Assembly (NCBI GenBank): GCA_950097605.1
Contig: CATNEU010000055.1
Location: 1 to 8,124, forward strand
Direction: 5' to 3'
Source: an uncultured Oscillospiraceae bacterium
Lineage (GTDB): Bacteria > Bacillota > Clostridia > Oscillospirales > Ruminococcaceae
Length of the DNA: 8,124 nt
The notes under the pieces were generated by a model. It was not told the DNA's origin. It saw only the letters and a list, made by a program, of their open reading frames with translations, and did no database searches. Positions 1 to 6,140 of this stretch are shown here, piece after piece. The position numbers and the translations under genes were made by a program. How positions within the stretch are numbered: position 1 is the stretch's first letter; each line of letters opens with the position of its first letter.

Positions 1-1094
1 TAAAACGCCTTGATCTCCTTCGGGTAATCGGTGACAAAGACCGGTTTTTTAAAGACCTCCTCGGTCAAAAAGCGCTCGTGCTCGGTTTGCAGGTCGCAGC
101 CCCAGTAAACCGGATATTCAAATTTGTCCTTGTGCTGCTCCAGAATTTCAATTGCCTCGGTATAGGTGACGTGGCCGAAGTCGGCCTCCACCAGGTTGTT
201 GAGCCGTTCAATGAGGCCCTTGTCATAAAAGTCGTTGAAAAACTTCATCTCGTTCGGGCAGCGCTCCAGCACCTGGGCCAGCACATATTGCATCATATCC
301 TTAGCAAGCTCCATGTCGTCGTTTAAATCCGCGAACGCAATCTCGGGCTCGATCATCCAGAATTCCGCCGCATGGCGCGGGGTGAACGAATTCTCCGCAC
401 GGAACGTCGGACCGAAGGTGTATACCTTGCCGAACGCCATCGCCATGCACTCGGCTTCAAGCTGCCCTGAAACGGTCAGGCTGGTGGCTTTCCCAAAGAA
501 ATCCTGCGAATAGTCCACACTGCCGTCCTCGTTTCTGGGCGGGTTCGCCGGATCAAGCGTCGTCACACGGAACATCTCGCCCGCACCCTCGCAATCGCTG
601 CCTGTGATCAGCGGCGTGTGCGCATAGACAAAACCGCGCTCGTTGAAGAACTGGTGAATCGCAAACGCCGCGACCGAACGCACCCGGAACGCCGCGTTGA
701 ACGTGTTGGTGCGCGGGCGCAGATGCGCAATCGAACGCAGATACTCCAGCGAGTGGCGCTTTTTCTGCAACGGATAGTCCGGCGTTGAAGCCCCCTCGAC
801 GTCGATTGAAGACGCGTGCACCTCAAACGGCTGGCGCGCGCCGGGCGTAAGCAGCAGGCTGCCCTTCACAGTGAGCGCGGCTCCGACGTTTGTCTTGGTA
901 ATTTCCTTAAAATGGTCAATTTTGTCCGCTTCGAACACGATCTGCAAATTTTTAAAACAGCTTCCGTCGTTGAGTTCAATAAAACCAAGCGCTTTGGAGT
1001 CGCGAATGGTTTTGACCCATCCGCATACTGTGATTTCATCCTGTGCATACCGCTCAGGTTCGGCATACAGCTGTACGATTTCAATTCTCTGCAT
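1..1094 (-). CDS. asnS: Asparagine--tRNA ligase (AsnRS), C-terminus beyond window
   Basis: Cytoplasmic class IIb aminoacyl-tRNA synthetase that charges tRNA-Asn with asparagine using ATP. 364 codons are visible and the frame is still open at the left edge. The family is about 460 residues long, so roughly the last 100, including class II motif 3, lie outside. The N-terminal OB-fold anticodon-binding domain covers about residues 1-105 (ITVCGWVKTIRDSK at 21-34). The catalytic domain begins near 130 with the motif 1 region (FFNERGFVYAHTPLITGSDC, 149-168). Motif 2 is clear (GPTFRAENS, 228-236), followed by HAAEFWMIEPEIAF (241-254). The SLTVSGQLEAE segment (205-215) and the absence of an AspRS-type insertion favour AsnRS over AspRS. 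The ATG at 1094 is chosen because AAAGGAGAG lies 10 nt upstream and because homologues begin with a similar short lead-in. The gene has its own promoter and a long repeat-filled leader. I see no frameshift or missing key residue in the visible part. Confidence 0.96.
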   Translation of the reverse strand, partial: MQRIEIVQLYAEPERYAQDEITVCGWVKTIRDSKALGFIELNDGSCFKNLQIVFEADKIDHFKEITKTNVGAALTVKGSLLLTPGARQPFEVHASSIDVEGASTPDYPLQKKRHSLEYLRSIAHLRPRTNTFNAAFRVRSVAAFAIHQFFNERGFVYAHTPLITGSDCEGAGEMFRVTTLDPANPPRNEDGSVDYSQDFFGKATSLTVSGQLEAECMAMAFGKVYTFGPTFRAENSFTPRHAAEFWMIEPEIAFADLNDDMELAKDMMQYVLAQVLERCPNEMKFFNDFYDKGLIERLNNLVEADFGHVTYTEAIEILEQHKDKFEYPVYWGCDLQTEHERFLTEEVFKKPVFVTDYPKEIKAF

Positions 1095-1104
1095 ATAGCC
1101 CTGT

Positions 1105-1113
1105 CTCTCCTTT
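1105..1113 (-). promoter_or_regulatory. Ribosome binding site of asnS
   Basis: On the minus strand this reads AAAGGAGAG, a strong Shine-Dalgarno match, with 10 nt between it and the ATG at 1094. It fixes the asnS start. It lies outside the repeat array, 48 nt downstream of the last repeat base, so the ribosome site itself is not buried in a repeat stem. Confidence 0.85.
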
Positions 1114-1160
1114 ATGTGATGGCCGGTGACAGCCAAAAGATTGCGCATGAAATGATGGGC

Positions 1161-1312
1161 GGGCTGCGCCTTGCGCAGCGGTTATGTTTTCTAACTGCGC
1201 CGGTAAATCTCTGATTTACGTGCGGCACACCGCACAACTGCGCGTTATGCGCGGCCGGCGCTTGTTTCAAAACAATAACCTGAATGCTCCGCATTCAGCC
1301 GCGCTCCCGCGT
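1161..1312. repeat. 152-bp palindromic repeat, unit 1
   Basis: First complete copy (plus-strand order) of a tandem repeat. The unit is almost entirely self-complementary. Hairpin GCTGCGC/GCGCAGC lies at 1163-1179. GGTTATGTTTT (1180-1190) pairs, with one bulge, with AAAACAATAACC (1269-1280). Inside that, GCGCCGG (1197-1203) pairs with CCGGCGC (1255-1261), although its last G is shared with the next stem. The enclosed hairpins are GTAAATC/GATTTAC (1203-1219), GTGCGG/CCGCAC (1220-1235) and GCGC/GCGC (1240-1252). Beyond the outer stem are CTGAATGC/GCATTCAG (1280-1298) and CCGCGC with GCGTGG (1299-1314, one G-T position), which crosses into unit 2. Loops are mostly 3-5 nt. This resembles a structured intergenic repeat of the REP/MITE class, but I cannot name the family. 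Short open frames across it are by-products of the repeat and not genes. Confidence 0.93.
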
Positions 1313-1464
1313 GGGCTGCGCCTCGTGCAGCGGTTATGTTTTCTAACTGCGCCGGTAAATCTCTGATTTACGTGCGGCACGCCGCACAACTGCGCGTTAT
1401 GCGCGGCCGGCGCTTGTTTCAAAACAATAACCTGAATGCTCCGCATTCAGCCGCGCTCCCGCGC
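1313..1464. repeat. 152-bp palindromic repeat, unit 2
   Basis: Second complete copy, directly abutting unit 1 in the same orientation. By eye it differs from unit 1 at only four of 152 positions: two in the first hairpin, one in the loop of the GTGCGG hairpin and one at the last base. The architecture is unchanged: first hairpin, outer stem enclosing three hairpins, CTGAATGC hairpin, and a final CCGCGC/GCGCGG hairpin that is perfect here (1451-1466) and again crosses into the next unit. The near identity implies a recent tandem duplication, or homogenisation between the copies. Confidence 0.93.
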
Positions 1465-1494
1465 GGGCTGCGCCCCGCGCAGCGGTTATGTTTT
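1465..1494. repeat. 30-bp partial third copy of the 152-bp repeat
   Basis: Matches the first 30 bases of the unit: the GCTGCGC/GCGCAGC hairpin (1467-1483, loop CCC) plus GGTTATGTTTT. Identity stops at 1494, where the full units continue CTAACT and this copy changes to ATTATA, the predicted asnS -10 box read on the other strand. The array therefore starts with the same hairpin at both ends, in the pattern hairpin-body-hairpin-body-hairpin. Confidence 0.88.
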
Positions 1495-1523
1495 ATTATA
1501 TCCCATTCCTCTGCGCAGAACAA
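1495..1523 (-). promoter_or_regulatory. Predicted sigma-A promoter of asnS
   Basis: On the minus strand there is a perfect TATAAT -10 box (1495-1500), a 17-bp spacer and TTGTTC (1518-1523) as a weak -35 box with three of six consensus bases. The expected start of transcription is near 1488, inside the partial third repeat. It is the best promoter match between the upstream terminator and asnS. The call rests on the -10 box and spacing. Confidence 0.65.
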
Positions 1524-1696
1524 GGCCCGAAGCCTTATTTACGGCGTTTTTTCCCTTTTGTTTAAAGAAATCCGCACGAAAATGCAAGTGCATGTCATCC
1601 AAATTCATCCATACTGTACGGTACAAAATGCGCTGTTTTGCAGCAGAGACATCTTCGGGCCCGCGAGAGCTGCCAGGCCCGCATCTGAAAACGCGC
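1524..1696. other. Intergenic spacer without recognisable gene
   Basis: Non-coding stretch between the terminator of the exoprotein gene and the asnS promoter. It contains only small palindromes: TGTACGGTACA (1615-1625) and ATGCAAGTGCAT (1582-1593). I could not tie either to a known operator. No convincing ribosome site precedes any of the short frames here. Confidence 0.6.
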
Positions 1697-1732
1697 AAAA
1701 AAGCAAGGGGAAGCGAACCCGCTTCCCCTTGC
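1697..1732 (-). terminator. Intrinsic terminator of the exoprotein gene
   Basis: Perfect 13-bp stem: GCAAGGGGAAGCG (1703-1715), loop AACC (1716-1719), CGCTTCCCCTTGC (1720-1732). On the minus strand it is followed by six U residues (1697-1702). It begins 30 nt after the stop codon at 1763, so the exoprotein locus ends here and asnS is transcribed separately. Confidence 0.93.
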
Positions 1733-1762
1733 TGAAACCAGACAGGAAATCATCCGGCACTC

Positions 1763-4700
1763 TTAATACTCCTTGACCGTGATCGTAAACGTTTCGGAGA
1801 CGTTGCCCATCTCGTCCACAGCCGTAATCTCATAGCTGCCGGGAGTGCGGAGCTTCACAAAGAGCGAAGCCTCCTCTTCCTGCACGCCGTTGACCGTGAA
1901 CACCGCTTTTTTATCGGAACGGATGGTGACCGGGCTGGCCACCGCCGCGCCGTTTTGAATCTGCGCATGGGTGCCTTCGTAGGTGGCCGTCAATACGGGG
2001 GCCTGCTTGTCAATCACCGCCCGGAAGCCGCCGCCGTAATTCCCGGCAATGTCATAGATATACACGGTGGTCACGCCATTGTCCGAAATGGTATACGCCG
2101 TACCAGTGAAAACCACTTCGCCGCTGATGACAAAGTTGACCGTTTCGCTTGCTGTGATCGTCACGTCGTGCGCGACCTTCACGCCGGACTGCGCGTTCGC
2201 CGTAAAGGCCGGCTTGGTGCGGTCGACCGTGAACGAAACCGTTGTGCGGTTACCAGCCTGGTCGACCGCCTCAACGGTGTATGCGCCGTCGTCGACGATA
2301 CGCAGCCGGTATGCAAAGTCCGCGGCGACAACGCCGTTTACAATATACTGCACGCGGCTGTCGGCGCAGAGGCTCACGCTGCCCCTTGTGACGCCGCTCT
2401 CCGGCACGCCGGTGAGAACCGGCGCGGTCTTGTCGATCGTCACGCGGTACGCCGCCGCGGCGTTGCCCGCTCTGTCCGCAATTTTAACGGTCTGCACGCC
2501 GTCTTCCGTCAGGGTATAGGACGTACCGGTATACACCTCCACGCCGTTGACGGTGAACACCACCTCTTCGCTCGCGTTCAGCACCACGTCGCGGTTGACG
2601 GTGCTCAGATGTTCTTCGCTCGCAGTCAGCACCGGTTTGGTGCGGTCGATGACAAACACTGCGTGCTCGCTTTTCACGCCTTCCGCGTCGACCGCATAGA
2701 GGTCATACGCGCCTTCGACGCGCAGCGAGAGGCTCCGGCCGCTGCCGGCTTCCTCGCCGTTTACAAAAAAGGTGACGTCCCGGTCCGCCGTGATCGTCAC
2801 AGCCGCGCGGCTGGCGCCGTTCGCGGGTATGCCGCTGAGGATCGGGCGGTCGATGACCGGCACGGGAACCAACGCGTCGATGGCCGCGCGCAGCGCATCC
2901 TTCGCCGCGTCCACCGCAGCCTGCTCTGCTGTGGGGTTGTCCAGAGCATTCTGTGCGTCCGTCAGTTTTGCCTGCATGGCTGCCCAGCTCTCGGCTGTAT
3001 AGTCGGCCTCGTGCAGCGCGTTTGCCTCGTCCACAACCGCCTGCAATGCGTCCTTGTCCACCACCGGCACGGGAACCAACGCGTCGATGGCCGCGCGCAG
3101 CGCATCCTTCGCCGCGTCCACCGCGGCCTGCTCTGCTGTGGGGTTGTCCAGAGCATTCTGTGCATCCGTCAGTTTTACCTGCATGGCTGCCCAGCTCTCC
3201 GCTGTATAGTCGGCCTCGTGCAGCGCGTTTGCCTCATTCACAACCGCCTGCAATGCGTCCTTGTCCACCACCGGGCCGGACGGGACATACTCCGCCGCGC
3301 CGATATCGGGTTTGCCGTCGGTCAGCGGCGTACCAAAATAGTCCTGACCGCCGTTATCCGGAATGACAACGCCCGCGTCGATAGCCGGGGAGCCTGCCTG
3401 CAGCTTGTAGCCGCCGACCGAATCAATACCGTACGCACCGGTGCCCGGCGCCACGAGTTTCGGGTCCGCCTGGATCGCTTTGCTGTCGTTGCCCGGCAGT
3501 TTGTCGAAGCCATAGAACAGGTTGGCCTCCCAATCGATGTTGGACTCGTTGAACTTCACGCTCGTGAGGCCGCCCTCGTTATAGAAGATGTTGTTGTAGA
3601 ACTTCGCGTCCGCGGTGCGGTTCGCGTCGTTGCGCATAAACTCGCGCGTAGTGCCCGCGCCCATGTAGATGGTGTTGTTATACGCCATGCTGCCGTGGTG
3701 GTTTACGCGCCAGTCGATAAAGCCGCTGTAGCTGTTGTCGTTCTGGCTGATGTTGTAGCGGTATACGCCGTTGTAGGAGGGCAGCGTGTCGGTGGAGCAC
3801 CAGAGCAGGAAGCCGCCCGCGTTGTCGTGCAGGTAGTTGTACTGCACATAGATGTTCTCGTTGATCGCGTCGATTTCAATGCCCTGGCCGTCGCCGGGAA
3901 CGCGCTGGATATCATAAACCTCGTTGTACTGGAAAACGACGTCCTTGGAGTTCCACGGGAACAGGCCCACGGCATAGTCGCAGTTTTTAGCGGTGGTATA
4001 GACGATGTTGTGCTCCACGATGGTGTCCTGGTTGTTGTCGATGATCGCGCCGTCGCCGTCAATATCGTGGAAGATGTTGTTTGCTATATAGAAGTTGGTG
4101 TAGGGCATCCATTCGCCGAGGCCCACATAGTCAAAATTTGCCCATTTTTCACCCGTCTTGGTGGTCCAGGGGGTGATGTAGTTGATACCCGAACGGCCGA
4201 GCTGCGCGAGTTCACAATTGGTGATGCGCACATCGTCGATGTTGGTGCGCACGCGCGCCGACGGGTCGTACGGCGTGGAATAGATGTTGAAGATGATGCC
4301 GCCCGCCGATTTGCCGTCGTTGTTGTTCGGGCCGCGGAAGCCGTGGATATACAGGTTGTCGAAATACAGATGCGTCATGGTGCCGACGTCCTCGGCACTG
4401 ACCAGAATACCCCTTCTGAACGTATAGGTATAGCGGGGATTGATCGAGTCGAACTGTGGGTCGAACAGTTCGAGGTTGCGCACCTCCCAGTAGGACTGGT
4501 TGTAGAACGTGATGACGTTGTTGACCTGCTTGTTAATGTAAAACTGCTTGTTGGAGTTGAAATATGGCTGGGTCCAGTCCGCGCCGGGCTTGAGCACCGG
4601 GCGGTCGCCCTCGCCATAGCGGTCGATCAGAATGGGTTTGCCCTCGATGCCAGAGCCCTGCGGCTTCAGCGCGCCGGTCCACTCACAGCCCGCTTTAAAC

Positions 4701-5995
4701 AGCAGTTGGTCGCCGGGCATAAACTGGATGGTGTTGACCTTTTCAATCGAGCGGAACGCCGTTTCGGGGCTTTGGCCGTCAAACGAGTCGTCGCCGTTCA
4801 CCGAGTCGACATAGTATACGGTGCCCTCGGCCTTTGCAACTGTAAACGAGGCGGTCTTCTCGGCGCCTGCATAGACAACCTTGATCGTGACCGCTTTGTC
4901 CGCAAGGCCCGCGGCAATTTTGGCAAACGACAGCTCCGCGGTCTTGGATGCGGAATCGTAAGAGAAGTTCGAGATGGGCAGCGCCTCAAACGCCGCGCCG
5001 TCCACACGGACCGAAACCGTAAAATCGCTTTGGACCGGGCGGACGGTCGGGTCGGCGTCGAGCGTTGCCGTCAATTTTCCGTTCTCCGCGCTGACCGACG
5101 CCAAACTTGCCTCTACGATTTCCCCGCCCGAAGCCGCCACAGAAAATTGTTTTGTAAAGCTTTCGTTTTTCGGGGTGTAGGTCACGGTGAAATCAATGGT
5201 CTGGTCAATTGCAATTGCCGCAACCGGCGCGAAGGTCAGCGAAAGGCTGTTCTCCCCCGCCTGGCTGCCCGTTGGCGTCACATCCACAACCGTTTCAGAC
5301 GCCGCGCTCGAAACATATTGCAGCGTGAAATCCGACGGGTTGATGCTGCCCGCAAAGCCCTCGCTGTACTGCACGTCCACCCTGCCGTTTTCCACCGTTA
5401 CATCCGCGATGTCCGCGTCTTTTATAAGGCTCGCATCGTCCAGATAGCTGGGCTGCTGGTTGCCGGATTCCAGCCAGACGTATACTCTCGCCTTGGTGTT
5501 GTTGGCGCCCATCGTAAAGCTGATGGAATACTCCCGGTACTCGCTGCTCTGCGCAAGCACCTTTTTCTCGGAACCGCCGTAGTTTTTCACGCCGATCCAG
5601 AGCCGGTTGCCCGACGGCGCGGTGTTTTTGACCCAGATTTTGTAGGTATAGGTGGCGCCCGGCGTCAGGTTGTCCACATCCTGCTCGAGCGACGCTTCAC
5701 CGCCCACAATCTTGGCCGCATAGTCGCCGGTACGCGGCTGCTCCGCCGCTTTGTTAACCTCTTTGTACTGGTGCCAGTTTCCAACGCGGCCCGGCACGGG
5801 TTCCACGGGCAGGTCGGTCACGAACGGATGGTTTGTGTCCTCAAAGCCCGGGTCCGCAATCAGGTTTTGCACGCCGGCTTTTGCCTGCGCGGCGTTTACA
5901 CGGGATGTGGCGTTTGCCAGGCCGCCCGGTACTACCGAGAGCAGCAGCGCTAGCGTCAGAATGCCGGCAAGCGCCTTTTGGAATCGCTTTTTCAT
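1763..5995 (-). CDS. Secreted multidomain right-handed beta-helix protein (pectate-lyase-like), FIVAR and Ig-like modules
   Basis: A 1410-residue exoprotein, probably a polysaccharide lyase or hydrolase; substrate unknown. Residues 1-35 form a signal peptide (MKKR, hydrophobic core 8-23, possible cleavage after LANA29 or VNA35). Residues 43-192 look like a jelly-roll carbohydrate-binding module (starts NLIADPGFED, ends with YLDDASLIK). Two beta-sandwich modules follow (about 196-288 and 293-388, each with a V.VENG/VSAENG start). The beta-helix spans about 393-905, from VYYVDSVNGDDSFDGQSP through many N-rich rungs (NNIFHD, NEVYDI, YNYLHD, NNTIYM, NNIFYN) to the usual closing SPAIDAG and DIGAAEY. 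Two FIVAR modules cover 909-1046 and five Ig-like repeats of about 70 residues cover 1049-1410 (IDRTKP, DKTAP and D.AGN motifs). There is no LPXTG, SLH or C-terminal membrane segment. The start at 5995 is set by AAAAGGAGG 8 nt upstream and the signal peptide. The frame is open for 70 more codons, but these overlap the upstream gene and look non-coding. Confidence 0.9.
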   Translation of the reverse strand: MKKRFQKALAGILTLALLLSVVPGGLANATSRVNAAQAKAGVQNLIADPGFEDTNHPFVTDLPVEPVPGRVGNWHQYKEVNKAAEQPRTGDYAAKIVGGEASLEQDVDNLTPGATYTYKIWVKNTAPSGNRLWIGVKNYGGSEKKVLAQSSEYREYSISFTMGANNTKARVYVWLESGNQQPSYLDDASLIKDADIADVTVENGRVDVQYSEGFAGSINPSDFTLQYVSSAASETVVDVTPTGSQAGENSLSLTFAPVAAIAIDQTIDFTVTYTPKNESFTKQFSVAASGGEIVEASLASVSAENGKLTATLDADPTVRPVQSDFTVSVRVDGAAFEALPISNFSYDSASKTAELSFAKIAAGLADKAVTIKVVYAGAEKTASFTVAKAEGTVYYVDSVNGDDSFDGQSPETAFRSIEKVNTIQFMPGDQLLFKAGCEWTGALKPQGSGIEGKPILIDRYGEGDRPVLKPGADWTQPYFNSNKQFYINKQVNNVITFYNQSYWEVRNLELFDPQFDSINPRYTYTFRRGILVSAEDVGTMTHLYFDNLYIHGFRGPNNNDGKSAGGIIFNIYSTPYDPSARVRTNIDDVRITNCELAQLGRSGINYITPWTTKTGEKWANFDYVGLGEWMPYTNFYIANNIFHDIDGDGAIIDNNQDTIVEHNIVYTTAKNCDYAVGLFPWNSKDVVFQYNEVYDIQRVPGDGQGIEIDAINENIYVQYNYLHDNAGGFLLWCSTDTLPSYNGVYRYNISQNDNSYSGFIDWRVNHHGSMAYNNTIYMGAGTTREFMRNDANRTADAKFYNNIFYNEGGLTSVKFNESNIDWEANLFYGFDKLPGNDSKAIQADPKLVAPGTGAYGIDSVGGYKLQAGSPAIDAGVVIPDNGGQDYFGTPLTDGKPDIGAAEYVPSGPVVDKDALQAVVNEANALHEADYTAESWAAMQVKLTDAQNALDNPTAEQAAVDAAKDALRAAIDALVPVPVVDKDALQAVVDEANALHEADYTAESWAAMQAKLTDAQNALDNPTAEQAAVDAAKDALRAAIDALVPVPVIDRPILSGIPANGASRAAVTITADRDVTFFVNGEEAGSGRSLSLRVEGAYDLYAVDAEGVKSEHAVFVIDRTKPVLTASEEHLSTVNRDVVLNASEEVVFTVNGVEVYTGTSYTLTEDGVQTVKIADRAGNAAAAYRVTIDKTAPVLTGVPESGVTRGSVSLCADSRVQYIVNGVVAADFAYRLRIVDDGAYTVEAVDQAGNRTTVSFTVDRTKPAFTANAQSGVKVAHDVTITASETVNFVISGEVVFTGTAYTISDNGVTTVYIYDIAGNYGGGFRAVIDKQAPVLTATYEGTHAQIQNGAAVASPVTIRSDKKAVFTVNGVQEEEASLFVKLRTPGSYEITAVDEMGNVSETFTITVKEY
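2858..3271 (-). repeat. Tandem 207-bp duplication encoding two FIVAR modules
   Basis: Two head-to-tail copies (3065-3271 and 2858-3064), each encoding 69 residues that begin VVDKDALQAVV and end DALVPVP. I count about six nucleotide differences, and two residue changes (N/D and V/A). The helical, Ala-rich pattern with a W (ESWAAM) and the NPTAEQAAVDAAKDALRAAI end is typical of FIVAR domains, which are found in Gram-positive surface and secreted glycan-active proteins. They sit as a linker or binding region between the beta-helix and the Ig-like tail. Confidence 0.9.
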
Positions 5996-6003
5996 GATCT
6001 CAT

Positions 6004-6012
6004 CCTCCTTTT
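6004..6012 (-). promoter_or_regulatory. Ribosome binding site of the exoprotein gene
   Basis: Minus-strand AAAAGGAGG, 8 nt before the ATG at 5995. This near-perfect Shine-Dalgarno site decides the start against longer in-frame alternatives up to 6205, and it directly precedes the signal peptide. Confidence 0.92.
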
Positions 6013-6023
6013 GGTATATGCAA

Positions 6024-6052
6024 ATACAACGGCTCCTCCGCAACACTGCCAA
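6024..6052 (-). promoter_or_regulatory. Weak candidate promoter for the exoprotein gene
   Basis: On the minus strand TTGGCA (6047-6052, five of six consensus bases) is followed after 17 bp by TTGTAT (6024-6029, three of six). It would give a short leader ending in the strong ribosome site. No terminator in the right orientation separates this gene from the one upstream, so co-transcription from 7166-7194 is equally possible. Confidence 0.27.
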
Positions 6053-6140
6053 GCCCGCTTCGCCCCGCTTCCGGCAACTGGGCGCCGGTTTTTTTGTCAA
6101 CGCTTTTAAAGGATCGGTTGATTTGTCCCCACTCATAGGG

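Larger units (their letters stand above)
1095..1494 (-). ncRNA. Long, highly structured 5' leader of asnS (putative)
   Basis: This is the interval between the predicted asnS promoter (-10 box at 1495-1500) and the asnS start, about 390 nt of predicted transcript. Bases 1161-1494 are filled by the tandem repeats listed separately; 1095-1160 carries the ribosome binding site and otherwise shows nothing I recognise. Leader genes and T-boxes are common ahead of synthetase genes in Firmicutes. I looked for the T-box signature (AGGGUGGNACCGCG) and a U-tract terminator near the start codon and found neither. Whether this RNA regulates asnS, or the repeats simply landed in the leader, cannot be decided from sequence. 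Transcription of the region is inferred from the promoter only. Confidence 0.5.

Noticed and set aside
608..1084. Short overlapping frames on both strands inside asnS
   Set aside because: They are shadows of the asnS reading frame, which is continuous with recognisable synthetase motifs through the whole interval.
1161..1494. CRISPR array
   Set aside because: The repeats are 152 bp, abut without spacers and are internally palindromic. There are no short repeats separated by unique spacers and no cas genes.
1184..1776. Repeated short plus-strand frames encoding similar peptides (MFSNCAGKSLIYVRH...)
   Set aside because: They arise because the 152-bp repeat is read through. There is no ribosome site, and the peptide similarity is fully explained by the DNA repeat.
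1955..5953. A 1332-codon open frame on the plus strand, antisense to almost the whole exoprotein gene
   Set aside because: It mirrors the minus-strand gene codon for codon, is rich in Arg, His and Val with no domain, signal or hydrophobic pattern, and has no ribosome site. High GC at third positions of the real gene removes stops from the opposite strand.
6071..6095. Terminator-like hairpin CCGGC/GCCGG followed by seven T on the plus strand
   Set aside because: The orientation is wrong for every gene in the window, the stem is only 5 bp with an 8-nt loop, and no plus-strand transcript is expected here.
6072..6100. Perfect TTGACA on the minus strand (6095-6100) as a -35 box for the exoprotein gene
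   Set aside because: The sequence at 16-18 bp spacing is GC-rich (TTGCCG at 17 bp) with no acceptable -10 box. The candidate at 6024-6052 is better, though still weak.
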